Shown here: positions 33,563 through 44,822 of the stretch, one piece after another
Layout: each line of letters begins with the position of its first letter
Position numbering within the stretch: position 1 is the stretch's first letter
Assembly (NCBI GenBank): GCA_963580455.1
Contig: OY756964.1
Location: 8,742,001-8,806,000 of the forward strand
Direction of reading: 5' to 3'
DNA from: Euonymus europaeus
Taxonomy: Eukaryota > Streptophyta > Magnoliopsida > Celastrales > Celastraceae
Length of the DNA stretch: 64,000 bases
The notes under the pieces: generated by a model
Told to the model about the DNA's origin: nothing
Seen by the model: the letters and a program-made list of their open reading frames with translations, nothing else
Databases searched by the model: none
Position numbers and translations under genes: made by a program

Positions 33563-34717
33563 CACCTACTAATTCATCTCTTGTTCCCTCTACAGTTCAA
33601 GCACCAAAGTTGGAGTTGAAACAATTGCCGAATCACTTGAAGTACATATATTTGGGAGAGGATAATACTTTGCCGGCCAGTTATTGTTGCTGCAAGCTTA
33701 AGTTTGGGGGAAGAAGAGAAGTTAATCAAAATCTTATAGCAACATAAAACTGCACTTGGCTGGTCAATAGCTGACATTAGGGGAATTAGTCCTTCATGGT
33801 ACATGCATCAGATTTTATTGGAAAGCGATGCTAAACCTACTAGAGATGCACAAAGGAGATTGAATCCTCATATGAAAGATGTTGTCAAGGCTGAAATTTT
33901 GAAATTGCTAGATGTGGGAGTCATATATCCTATTTCAGATAGCAATTAGGTAAGTCCAGTGCATGTGGTTCCAAAGAAGAGTGGTATTACTGTGATCAAG
34001 AATGAAGATAATGAGTTGATACCGACAAGGATGGCGAGTTTGTATCGATTATCGAAAGCTCAATAATGCCACCAGGAAGGATCACTTCCCGTTGCCATTC
34101 ATTGATCAGATGTTGGAGAGATTGGCAGGGCATAGCCATTATTGTTTCTGGATGGATACAGTGGGTATAATCAAATTGCTATTTCACCAGATGACCAAGC
34201 AAAGACTATGTTTACATGTCTTTATGGCACTTTTACGTACCGTAGGATGCCATTTGGTTTGTGTAATGCTCCAATAACTTTTCAGAGGTGCATGATGAGT
34301 ATTTTTTCCGATATGGTAGAACAGTTTATTGAGGTTTTCATGGAGGACTTTAGTTTATTTGGATCAGATTTTGATGAGTGTCTCGAGCATTTATGGCTGG
34401 TTTTGGAAAGATGTGAAGCCACTAACCTTGTCTTGAATTGGGAAAAGTGTCATTTCATGGTAAATGAAGGCATTGTGTTGGGACATTTAATTTCCAGCCG
34501 TGGCATTGAAGTTCACAAAGCTAAGATTGACATTATTTCCAAGTTGCCAAGTCCAACCATAGTTAAAGGTGTGCGTAGTTTTCTTGGGCATGCAGGCTTT
34601 TACCGGCGATACATTCAGGATTTTTCCAAGATTTCTAGACCCTTGTGTGAGCTCTTGACAAAAGATGCAAAATTTGTGTGGACTCAAGCTTGTCAATCAG
34701 GTGGTTGTGTACACTGA
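33563..34717 (+). pseudogene. Athila-like reverse transcriptase, inactive
   Basis: After several stops between 33563 and 34050, RT blocks appear: [20 protein letters not shown] (34043-34102), a frameshift at about 34140, then [30 protein letters not shown] and the catalytic box VFMEDFSLFG. The box normally reads MDD in this lineage; codon 34343-34345 is GAG (Glu), removing the first of the two metal-binding aspartates. The thumb (HFMVNEGIVLGHLIS, FYRRYIQDFSKI) follows, to WTQACQ at 34696. There the RNase H first half is deleted and the sequence joins [13 protein letters not shown]. Confidence 0.87.
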
Positions 34718-35615
34718 CCTTGCTGCATTGAGGTATTTGATGACTAAGAAGGATGCTAAGCCACGCCTCATTCGTTGGGTACTCCTTTTGCAAGAGTTTG
34801 ACTTAGAAATCAAAGATAAAAAGGGTGTGGAGAATGTGGTGGCTGATCACCTTTCTCGATTAATCACGGAGGGTGGCCATGAAGAGATACCGTTGGGTGA
34901 ATCTTTTCCAGACGAACAACTACTATTGGTGGCCGAACATCCTTGGTATGCAGATATAGTCAATTATCTTGTGACTAACTCATTCCCATCTAATCTTTCT
35001 TACCAGGATAGGAAGCAGATAATCTCTCATGCTAAGTATTATATTTGGGACGATCCATACTTATTCAAGATTTGTCTGGATCAAATTATCAGACGCCGTA
35101 TTCCTCAATCTGAGCAGCTGAATGTCCTAAAACATTGTCATGTTTATGCTTATGGAGGCCACTTTGGACCCAAGAAGACAACTCTTAAGGTATTTCATTC
35201 TGGATTTTATTGGCCTACTATATTTAAAGATACTTTTGCTTTTTGCAGGATTTGTGATCGATGTCAGAGAACTGGCACTATCTCTGCTCGTGATCAAATG
35301 CCACTAACTGGTATTCAAGTCATTGAACTTTTTGATGTATGGGGTATAGATTTTATGAGACCTTTTCCCTCCTATTTCGGATTTGAATACATTTTAGTAG
35401 GTGTTGATTATGTGTACAAATGGATCGAGGCTGTCCCCTCCAAAACTAATAATCATCGAGTGGTCCTTAAGTTTTTACAGGAAAACATTTTTGCTCGATT
35501 TGGAACACCAAGAGCTATCATCAGTGACGGAGGCAGCCATTTCAATAATTATCCTTGTGCCGCTTTGATGAAAAAACAGTTAATCCTAACCATAAGGATT
35601 GGTCTTTGCGGCTGA
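34700..35615 (+). pseudogene. Athila-like RNase H remnant and integrase N-terminal half
   Basis: Starts with [20 protein letters not shown] and [12 protein letters not shown], the connection/RNase H tail. Then comes the integrase: zinc-binding H..H..C..C ([10 protein letters not shown], then CRICDRC), and core blocks [10 protein letters not shown] with the first Asp and IISDGGSHF with the second. At about 35560 the core is cut. The sequence continues with ALMKKQ and joins NPNHKDW-like sequence in another frame, so the third catalytic residue (Glu) is missing. Integrase would insert element DNA into chromosomes; this copy cannot. Confidence 0.85.
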
Positions 35616-35625
35616 CTGATGCACT

Positions 35626-36135
35626 GTGGGCTTTTCACACTGCTTTCAAAACTCCCATTGGCATGTCCCATTTCGCTTGGTATATGGAAAACATTGCCAT
35701 TTAGTTGTTGAATTGGAACACCGAGCTTATTGGGTGATTCAGAAGTTCAATTTTGACATGAAGGCAGCAGGTGATAAGCTTCGTATGCAGTTGAATGAGT
35801 TACATGAGATGCGTCACGAAGCTTATGAGAATGCAAAGCTCTACAAAGAGCGTTCTAAGCACTATCATGACAAAAAGCTTTTGCGTAAAAGTTTTGTTGA
35901 AGGCCAGAAGGTGCTTGTCTACAACTTGCATTTGCGGTTATTTCCTGGCAAACTCAAGTCCAGATGGCATGGGCCATACGTAGTGAAAACCGTGTATCCT
36001 CATGGCGCTTTAGAGTTGCAGCACCTTGATTCTGAAATAACTTTCAAAGTTAATGGCCATCGTGCAAAGCTCTATCTTGATTCTGACCATTTTACTTGTA
36101 AGGAGGCTATCTACCTCAATTCACCTACCTCTTAA
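35626..36135 (+). pseudogene. Athila-like integrase C-terminal part
   Basis: Reads [21 protein letters not shown], then AYENAKLYKERSKHYHDKKL and LFPGKLKSRWHGPYVVKTVYPHGALEL, the conserved tail of Athila/Tat integrases, ending at TAA 36133-36135. A one-base break at about 35620-35660 separates it from the preceding [15 protein letters not shown] block. Confidence 0.85.
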
Positions 36136-37162
36136 TTACTCAGATGTGTCTAGCTGCAGACGTTAAACTCAGCACTTCATGGGAGGTAACCCATGCAGGG
36201 AGGAGCAATTTTTTATGCGGTGCTTTTCAGCTAAGTTTCCTTCCTTTTTCATTACTGTTTTCTTGTTTTTCTTCCAGTTTTTTTCTTTCCACATTGCATT
36301 TTTCCTGTCAGTTTTTCTTCCATTGAGGACAATGCCATGTTCAAGTTTGGGGGAGGGTTTCTGTGCGATTATAATTTTGTTTTGGCAGATTTTTGTTGTT
36401 TGATCATCTTGAGTGCAAGAGTTGAAAGTGAAACTTTTGATAAAGTGATGGGTGTAACACTCTTACTAAACACATGTCACTGAGAACACTTGAGCCGCTT
36501 GTGAGAAGCCTTCAACACAGAGTGTTATAAGTACAATACTATGTTTGCTAGAACTTGCATTAAATCGGCCGAGTAAAATGCCATAATTTGTGGATCAGAT
36601 ATGATAAATAATTTCACAGTCAACCCTAAAACTATTGTCTTCGTGAATTTGTTTGCCCACTTTCATTTTTTTGACTCACCACACTGGACCAGTGTCTCTG
36701 AATTGCCTTTCTGTTTGATAGCCAAATGCCCACCCTGAGCCAATTTTTCTTTGAGCATCATGTATCTAATGGCAAGATTGAGTAACTAATGGGATGCTAG
36801 GCTGAAAACATAGGCAGGGTCGGGTTGGAATGGAGTGCAGAGAAGTAGTTTGGGGGAGGGTTGATGTAGTTTGCAGGCAAATTGTGGGCAGTGTGTAGAG
36901 ATAAAGTGGTGTAATTGCAGTTACTCAGGTCACAGGCTTAAAAAAAAAACAAAAAAAAACAAAAAAACATGGGCAGGGTCGTATTGGAATGGAGTGCAGA
37001 GAAGTAGTTTGGGGGAGGGTTGATGTAGTTTGCAGGCAAATTGTGGGCAGTGTGTGGAGATAAAGTGGTGTAATTGCAGTTACTCAAGTCACAGGCTTGA
37101 AAAAAAAACAAAAAAATATATATAAAAAAAAAATTTGTGAGCTTGTTGTGACCTGGTTGTGG
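36136..37162 (+). other. Non-coding spacer of the Athila-like element with a 159-base tandem duplication
   Basis: After pol come a T-rich stretch (36220-36330) and AAGTTTGGGGGAGGG at about 36344, a polypurine-like string. At 36812-36970 and 36971-37118 the same sequence occurs twice (CAGGGTCG...GAATGGAGTGCAGAGAAGTAG), each ending in an A-rich tail. No reading frame is supported. Confidence 0.7.
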
Positions 37163-37216
37163 CCAATGTATGAGTGCTATAAATACAAAGTGGGGCCGTC
37201 TAAACCCTAACCCTAG
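37163..37216 (+). promoter_or_regulatory. Candidate internal promoter: CCAAT, TATA box and telo-box
   Basis: CCAAT at 37163-37167, TATA box CTATAAATA at 37177-37185, and AAACCCTAACCCTAG at 37202-37216, a double telo-box at the distance where transcription would start. The ATG of the accessory ORF follows at 37301. Telo-boxes near start sites are known in plant housekeeping promoters. That this one works is inference. Confidence 0.55.
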
Positions 37217-37300
37217 CCGCCTCTCATTGTTTCTTTTTCTCTAAAAGAGACGGGCTTACCTTGACGGTTGACGCATAAACCACATCGGCCACCGTCAACC

Positions 37301-38376
37301 ATGGCAGAAAAGAAGGCAAGAAGAAAGGAGAGGGCCAAGAAGGGTGTCGATGTGGAGATGGGGAACTCAAGTACTATGCTGGAAGAAGATTTCGAGCGAT
37401 TTATTTCTCCTATCGTGGCAAAAGAATACAAGAACATCTAGAAGAAAAGGGGTTTGCACGTGGAAAGGCACGTGGTGATGGATGACTTCAAACAGGTGAG
37501 TTGGTACGAAATTTTTGAAAGTACGGGATGGTTGCCTTTAGGGAAGGTTGTGGGATTAGCTAATACCCAAATTGTCCACGAGTTTTATGCTAATCTGATG
37601 GTAAATGAAAGTTACTGTGAGGCTTATGTTAGGGGATTAAGATTTTTCTTTAACCCTAGGAAAGTATGTATGACTCTGTCATTGCCACCACCAGTGCGAA
37701 AACCGGAATACAAATTTAGAGAATTTGGTATGGTTGAGTCTGAGATAGAGTGGCCAGAATGGTCTGTAGTTGTGGCTAGCTTGACTGACTGTAGTGTGAC
37801 AGATTTTACCAAGACTGTGGTGGCGTACTCTGAATTGATGCAGCCATATCGATTGCTAGCACAAATGGTCACTAGGAATGTAATTCCTGTGACACATTTA
37901 TCCACTGTTAATGTGAAAACTTGTTATTTGATATATGCAATTGTGAATCGGTTAAATTTTTTATGGGAGGAACAATTTACGATCACATAGTGAAGGTGAA
38001 AGAGGGGAAGCTGAGTGGGCAGGTTTTACCTTTTGGAGTTCTAATTACAAAAATCTGTATGGCCGAGGGAGTTAAGGCTGAGAAAGGAGATGTTATGCAG
38101 AAGAGGATGGCTCCATTAACTAAGGTTTGGTGGGACAGAAGTGAAACCCAACTAGCTAGGCAGCAGAACAAAGGTGCGAGTGCTGAGCAAGAGGAGGTTG
38201 AGCAGGAAGAGTATGTCAGAGACCTGGAAGCTTTAGAAGAAAAAATTTGTGATTTTGGTTATGAAATGGAGCAGATGAGAACTGTACAGGAACAGGTGGT
38301 GACACGAATGGAGGGCCTGGAAACAGTGCAGGGGAGGATTCTTGGTCAATTAGAGAAGATGGAGAGAAGACCATAG
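37301..38376 (+). pseudogene. Accessory (env-position) ORF of the Athila-like element
   Basis: ATG 37301 opens MAEKKARRKERAKKG, a strongly basic start. An in-frame TAG lies at 37439-37441. The same frame then stays open to 37990 and a frame change near 37930-37985 leads into the frame ending at 38376. Recognisable parts: VSWYEIFESTGWLPL, VHEFYANLMVNESYCEAYVRG, KTCYLIYAIVNRLN, then GQVLPFGVLITKI and a C-terminal heptad stretch (LEALEEKICDFGYEMEQM, EQVVTRMEGLE). The EFYAN...YVRG block and the helical block resemble the intact ORF at 12124-13233. It sits between pol and the 3' LTR, where Athila elements carry an env-like gene. I see no signal peptide or membrane segment, so an envelope role is not supported. 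Confidence 0.75.
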
Positions 38377-39093
38377 GAGCTGTGCAGTAGAGTATTGCAG
38401 CCTTTATGCAGCCTGTGCAGGAGACATCAATGACAATGGTGTCGCCCAGGAGGAGCACAAGGCAGAATTGATTAGTGTGAGAGTTGAATTAGATGGAATT
38501 GGTGCACAGTAGAATTGGTTTAGGGTCTAAGGTTTTTGTGGGATATTTTGGTAGTTAATTAGGAAGCAAACTATTGGTTGCTGGTCTTGTTATTTTGGGA
38601 CATGATGCTCTTAACCTTGCTTTGCCTAGACTTTTTACCTTATGAATCTCCCTAATCTATGCATGCCCATATGTCTGTTCTGTTCATCATTTTGTATTGC
38701 TATTTCTCAATGTGTGATTACTTTTGATTTGTGATGCAAATTATTGGCATAAGGAGGTGTGGATGGACATGCAAGCTTATGGTAACTAGTTTGTACTTAT
38801 ATGAGTGAAAACACGTACCCTAAACACTTGAGTGAAACACTTGTAATTCATGAGTGAATCTTGGTGAGGATGTTATAGGTGACATGTGATAATGGTAATT
38901 GTGAAGCCTTGAGCCTTATTTTAAGTTTGCTCGAAGATGCTCAAAACACACTCTGTGGTGATTAAAAAATATATATTGGTGTTGTTAAAAGACAAAAAAA
39001 AAAATCTGTGTTTGCTTAATCAAATTAACAGTTTACACCTATTGCATTTCACTTGTTGCTTGGGGACAAGCAAGAGTTTAGTTTGGGGGATTT
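38377..39093 (+). other. 3' untranslated region and polypurine tract of the Athila-like element
   Basis: No coding sequence. It ends GGGGACAAGCAAGAGTTTAGTTTGGGGGA (39063-39090, cited in two parts: an A/G-rich lead and the tract GTTTGGGGGA), the lineage's usual polypurine region. Confidence 0.7.
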
Positions 39094-40244
39094 TCATAGG
39101 TGCTAAATAGCATCTATAATTATTATCTTAAAGAGTGTGTCTTGATATGTTTTGAGTTCAATTTACTACCCAATTAGTGTTTTAATTGACAGGTGGAAGA
39201 TTTAGGCAAGTCATGAAATAAAGCGTTTCTGGGCAGAAATTGCGACTAAATTGTGACCTATTTACTGGCACGAATTCAACACGGGTTAGTTACGTAAGTT
39301 ACGAAGCTGACGTGGCATTTTAGGGTTTTAATAGTTGGAAACTCAGCCTAGAAGGGGACTTTTTGACGGCAGAAGACTCGAGAACGAGAGAGGCACGGAA
39401 AGCAGAGGAATCCTAGCACAAATCGGCATCATTCTTCTCCGATTGATTTCTGGTTTATTTTAACAGAATTGAAACATGAACATGTGTAACTAAATTTTTA
39501 TTTAGTTTGGTTTGGTTAGTTTCTTCTACCACAACTTGTTGCACAATCTGATTGACAATTACACCAGGTTTAATTCATTGATTCTCTGAATTTAATGTTG
39601 ATTTCTTATTATTGTGTTTGCCTGATCAACATCATGATGATAAGAACTGTTAGTTGAATACATTCGGCTGACCCATACCCGGTGTTTGACGAAGTAACAA
39701 GAATCTGCATAGGATCCAGATTTGGGAATTGTGAACACAATTGATTGGGTGGTACACTAACACTTAAGGTTGTGCGATTGTCGACTTTCTCATTCATATG
39801 CTTGTCTTAGGGAAAGCTTAGGGTACACCAACCAAGTCCCTACGATAAGAAAAGATTTTGGGCTGAACCAAAGCAAAATTTGTTGCTTAGGAAAGTCATA
39901 ATTAGGAGAGCCAGACCAAGGTCTTCTAATTGACAACGGTAAACATTTAAATTGTGTGATTGCATATTAAGTTATGTGATTGAGTGACAGTAGAAGAACA
40001 ACACCAACCCAAACTAGATCTACTCCATATTTATTTATCCAATTTTAGCCTAGTTTAATTGTTTATTGCAATCTGAATTTTTTGCATTATTATTGCTATT
40101 TTGTTTGTTTGGTGATTGATACAGTACCCGTGGATTCGACCCCGCTCTCTTTTATACTGTCCCATGACACGTACACTTGCGATTGGGTAAGACCCGTCAG
40201 TATTTGATATTGCAGGTTTACTTGTGATATTTTATATCGACCAA
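39094..40244 (+). repeat. 3' LTR of the Athila-like element
   Basis: The 39276-40244 part matches the 5' LTR. The start just after the polypurine tract is inferred, since the expected TG end is not intact (TTCATAGG). It ends ATATCGACCAA and is followed directly by outer-LTR sequence. Confidence 0.8.
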
Positions 40245-41080
40245 CATGTCGTGATATAGTGTGATGTTGCAGTGAATGATTCTGTTATGTGGTACCCCTG
40301 CATTTCATTAAAAAAGTTATGTTTTATTACTTAATGCATGTGATTGAATATTTGCTTATATTGTGGTTTTTTGTAAATTGTGGGAATTGTGATTTAGAGA
40401 TTAGAGTGATGTGGAAAAGTCCCTGTACGTACGTACATTGGGTGATAATCCGAGAAAGGATTCGCTATGCGGCCACATAGCGAAGGGGTGGCAAGTCTCG
40501 GGTAGAAGAAGGTGCCTACCTTCCTTACTTGTAGATTGCTTCCGGCGAGAAGGTCGAAAAGCGGAGAAAATAGCTTCCAGTGAGGAGGTCGGAAAGGGGA
40601 GAAAATAGTTTTCGACAATGAGGTCGGAAGGCGTTCGAGGTAGTGACGGATATTCGAGGCGGGTTGAGAAATAGAAGTGTTATTTAAATTGTCATGCTTC
40701 TGTCAATAATTATTTGTAAATGTTTTGTGTGTGTGAATATGTTATTCCCTACTGAGCTTCAGCTCACCCCCTATTTTTCCATTTTTTTATAATTCTCAGA
40801 TGAGATGGTCGTGACCAGTCAGACTCCGAGTGCATGCAAAACAGAGGAGTTGGCGCACATACCGGTGTGCTGATTAAGGGTTGAGTGGACCTAGGGGATT
40901 GGGATTGCTGAGCTGGAGTCTCAGCCAGTTATATGATACTATTATGTACTTATAAACTTAACACCTATATTTTAAGTATATTGATAATTATATTATTTAA
41001 AATATTTTGTTGAGTTTGAAAAGAAAGAGTCAAGAGTGTGGTTTAGCTACACGTCACGTGCCGGTGGGTGAGGTGTGACA
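40245..41080 (+). repeat. 5' LTR of the Tekay-type derivative, right fragment
   Basis: Matches 57705-58447 from CATGTCG to GGTGTGACA, with extra sequence around 40300-40375 and a duplicated GGAGAAAATAG segment near 40560-40610. The equivalent of 57032-57704 is missing between the two 5' LTR pieces. Confidence 0.85.
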
Positions 41081-44000
41081 AGGTGGTATCGAAGCAGTAG
41101 GTTTGAGTTAGGACTGAATGGAGTGTATGTAAACCGGTCCTGTTTTCTGCCTCGTAGCCTTTCGGGAAGGTACACATAGTACTGTGTGAGATATATTTTG
41201 GAGGTTCTTTGTTAGCTCATTGACAGGCATGCGTGTGTAGCATGACCGATATATCTATTGAAGGATGAAAAAAAAGGAATGAGTACGGGATGATATAACT
41301 CAGTAGTGGCTTGAAAATTTGATTAATAAATTTTGTGGCATGGATGATGATTTTGGGAATATGTACACTTGAGAAGTGTTGCGTGTACTGAAAGAAAATT
41401 AATTATTGTTAAAATGTTTTTGAAGTAGTTTGGTTGGTGGATAGTGTTGGGGTGCCTGTTAAATTGGTGTTGCATGATTGGTAGGGAGTAAGATAATTGA
41501 TAATAAGTCTGGTGGCGTAATTTAAAATTTGTGAGTTGTAGTTTTAGTTAATTTGATAGTGAGATTGTGTTTTTCACCTGTCCTGCTTGGCTATTGTTAT
41601 GTGTTAATTTGATGGTGAATTCAAGCGAAATTTTGTGAGGAAGAGGGCGATGGTATTCCATGTATAGGAATACTGGCTTAAACAGGTGTGAGTTCGGGGA
41701 AAATAATCTTAAATTGAAGTAATTTTTAATGAGTTTGTTATTATGAATTTTTGGGACGGTAATTCAGTGATTATGTGATTTGAGTTTTCCGAGTTGTAGT
41801 GACTACATTTACATATATGTCGTTAACATCAACTTGGAAAGATTTGTTGGGTGTTGCATTGAATATTGAACTGATGTGAATGCGAATCATGTGTTATACT
41901 CGGTTATGCTTGATGGATCGATTATAGGAACCTATTTGATCTGAGTTGAGATGGCCATATACTTAACTTTGAGATGAATTGATGTTATATAGGTTCCATG
42001 CTTTAATGATGGTGACGCTGGTATGTGGCTAATTACTGAGTTGTAGAAAGTGCTTTAAGTTTGCAACAAATTGAAATGAAAGTGGTTTCAGTGTTCCGCA
42101 TGTGATACGTGAAATTTGTGGGTGATGTACTTGATAATGAAAGGTAGGTTATTCAAATTATGTAACCAGTGCCAGGCTGAGTTTGAGTGGTCATACGTGA
42201 AGTAATTACTTTTGATAATTGAGAAGTCTAGGCGAGAAGGAATGTGATCACTAGTTATTATAGTGGTGGTGAAGTGGTGTTGCGGCGCTTATAATTGTGA
42301 GATTTTAATTAACACTAATATGGCTGGTTAGCCGTGAACTGCATGATATACTAATTAAAGTGAGTATAGTAGGTAACAATAATACTGATGATTAAAATGA
42401 CTTGTAATGATTGAGAAGCTAAGTGAATTTTCCATGGTTGGATTAAATGTGTTGTGGACTGTAGTCTATTGAATGACCTTTCGGCGGGTCGAGGTGATAA
42501 CCATCATTATCAAAATTGATTCCCCAACAGGTGATATGGAAGTTTTAGTGGGAGGAGTGAAGATTCTTGTGGTAAAAGAATTTGATGATTAGGTAAATTG
42601 ATTGTTCTTATAGGAAATATCTTGACTTTAGCAAGATGGGGACATAGAATTTATACCTTGTTGTGCTATAATTGTGACTGGATGGAACATGTAGAGATTT
42701 TGAGTTGTTCCTGTTAGATGTTGCGTAAATTGGGATTTATGATTTTTCTTTGCCTATTTGTGATGGTATTTGCCGAAGGCAATAATGGAAATTATTGCTG
42801 ATGGTTGTTGGCCAATTTGAGTGAGTGGACATACTAGTATAGAATTAGAGTTAATGACCTAGCATGATATAATACAACGTGGTTGTCGAACTGTGAGTAG
42901 CAGTGTCATACTGGTTAATGAGAAGTTACAGTTATGGTGTTGGGCGCAAGTAGTATGTTTGAGTATTCGGAAAATTGGATGTCTGTATAGTGATATGTGA
43001 CAAATCTAGAATTCTGGTGGGTATAATGGTATGTTCATCAAATTAAAGTTTGGCTAAAAAAATGTTGAAATGTAAGTGCATGTGGTTTGTTATTTATGGT
43101 CAATGAGAATATGGAAGAAACTTTGTTTAGCACTTATTGATTAAAGGTGCGGTTGTAATTGAACAACTTGTGACAAGTTGAGGTTGAAATTGGTTCATAG
43201 GTTGAATCTTAAGCATGTAAATCCCAGGTGATATATGTTGGAATAATGGGGTGTTCACCCTGTTTAATTTCATGAATGGGAGTGGCTATATATTGTGTGA
43301 TATAGACACTAAAATTTTGGATTATAAGCATAGCTGGGAGTTAACGATTGTGATTACTTATGACTTTGTGGAAGCATATGACGTATAAACTGTACCGGGA
43401 AAGGAGAAGGGAAAAAAATTACATTAGAGGATATTCCGGCAGTACATTAGATGATATTATAGCAGGACAAAAGAGGACTATTATACATAGCATATATGGG
43501 CAAACCTCAAAGCCAACAAGCTGAGATAATACAATGGTAGATTGTGGGAATTTGTACATGGATAGTAGGAAATAGTACAGACCAAGACGAGGACATACTA
43601 GTAGGTATGTTATCGGTACTACCTAGCAGTGGTCGTACCATCCAGCCCATTCCTCCGTGCTATATGGCTCGGTACGAGGGAGAGACCCAAGGGGGTAATC
43701 GAAGCCAGTGTTGTATAGGTCAGCATAGTCGTCATTTAGGGTGGTTGTGGCCAGGATGGCATCCTGACTATTCTCTAGTGGTGCTACTAGCCGGATTAGA
43801 GAGTCGAGTTTGGATATGATTTGATCATATAACCTCTCCACGACTTGGAGTTGTCTCTGAATCTCCTCTAACTTGTGGAGTATACGGGAAGAGTTGTCAT
43901 GAGAGTGGGTATCCATTAGAGTATAGGGAAAAGAAAACAAGGGTAGTAGATTCTCTGAAGACGAGTTGAGCTTTTCTAAAATGAGGTTTAAATAGAAGGG

Positions 44001-44817
44001 GAGTATAAACGGATAAGGATGAAATTATTTATTCAAGAAACACGTTGCATTATGGGTGGATTGAGGGGCCAGTAGGATAAGAATGGGCTCGTCTACCCAG
44101 ATTTGTTGTGTCAGTATTCAGTTTCTTCTATCTGGGAAGTGATAATATCAAGACTTATATCCCGAGAACAACTTAGATTCATCGTTTTACAGGGCCTGAT
44201 AATTGTTTGAATGTAAAAAAAAAAAACTGAATGGTGAGTGGTAATATTAAATAATGGTGTTGTGTGTCAGGATGGTGCTATTAAGTGTGGTAACTAAGAC
44301 GAGGGAGTAGTACATGATTTTTTTTTCGAGGGACGTAGCAACCTATTCAGGTTATTGTTAGGTTGCAATGGAGTTAGGAGATACCTAACTTGGTAATATT
44401 TTTCTCTGCTTGCTGTAGACGAGATTCTCGAGAAGAATGTTTGAAGTGTTGGTATTGTGCTATGCTTGATAACATGATAGAGTTAACTTGGAATTTCCCT
44501 TGTAGTTTTTGGTGTGATTATTCAACATTAAAGCTAAGGTAGTCGGGTTCATTGGTTGTGAATTTTAAATGTGAAAATGACTTTATCTGGGGGTTCCATA
44601 GAGAGAACTCCGGTCGCATGTCTCACTAGATTATTTGGACCTTTCTTTGTAGGAGCCACTACCGGAGTGCAATCAAGAAACTACTGAGTTCTAGTGGTAC
44701 TTAGTTTCAATGATTGTGACATGGATCGGATTGGTCACGTTTGTCATGTTGCGTGGTTGTTAGAAATCTTTGGTAGATCCTAGCTCAGGGCGACTAGCAA
44801 TCTTAATGAAATGAATT
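41081..44817 (+). other. Interior of the Tekay-type derivative, no gag or pol
   Basis: The primer-like site TGGTATCGAAGCAG (41084-41097) follows the LTR. The next 3.7 kb is rich in TTGTG/GTGAT steps and stop codons in all frames. No capsid, protease or RT motif could be read on either strand. One minus-strand frame (43623-43916) is described separately. Confidence 0.65.
43623..43916 (-). CDS. Small antisense ORF, predicted coiled-coil protein, function unknown
   Basis: The frame extends to ATG 43940, but ATG 43916 (MDTHSHDNSSRILHKLEE) fits better, because the eight extra residues have no charge pattern. About 97 codons. Residues 10-40 (LHKLEEIQRQLQVVERLYDQI) form a clear heptad pattern of Leu/Ile/Val, the rest is acidic. 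It lies antisense to the surrounding retrotransposon. A TATA-like TATTTAAA occurs on the minus strand at 43994-43987, about 70 bases upstream. Neither homology nor expression is shown. In size and coiled-coil type it recalls the C-terminal part of the accessory ORFs in this window, but this is weak. It may be a chance frame. Confidence 0.3.
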   Translation of the reverse strand: MDTHSHDNSSRILHKLEEIQRQLQVVERLYDQIISKLDSLIRLVAPLENSQDAILATTTLNDDYADLYNTGFDYPLGSLPRTEPYSTEEWAGWYDHC

Positions 44818-44822
44818 GATGT
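44818..44822 (+). repeat. Target site duplication, left copy
   Basis: GATGT, identical to 55653-55657 on the other side of the SIRE-type element. Confidence 0.9.

Larger units (their letters stand above)
30144..40244 (+). mobile_element. Athila-like Ty3/gypsy retrotransposon, degenerate
   Basis: LTR copies at 30144-31111 and about 39094-40244, an Asp-tRNA primer site (31118-31135), gag and protease (31268-33562), RT/RNase H/integrase (33800-36135), a downstream accessory ORF (37301-38376) and a polypurine tract TTTAGTTTGGGGGA (about 39077-39090). Gag sequence, a DLGAS protease and a long 3' region carrying an extra ORF are the hallmarks of the Athila/Tat side of Ty3/gypsy. The 5' LTR lacks about 180 bases present in the 3' copy, so its left border is a deletion junction. 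Many stops, frameshifts and two in-pol deletions make it non-autonomous. Confidence 0.88.

Noticed and set aside
37202..37216. AAACCCTAACCCTA as an interstitial telomere repeat
   Set aside because: Only two units, positioned just downstream of a TATA box; a telo-box fits better than a telomere remnant.
37301..38376. Calling the Athila accessory ORF an envelope gene
   Set aside because: Position fits, but no signal peptide, transmembrane segment or cleavage site is visible, and it resembles the non-envelope accessory ORF at 12124-13233.
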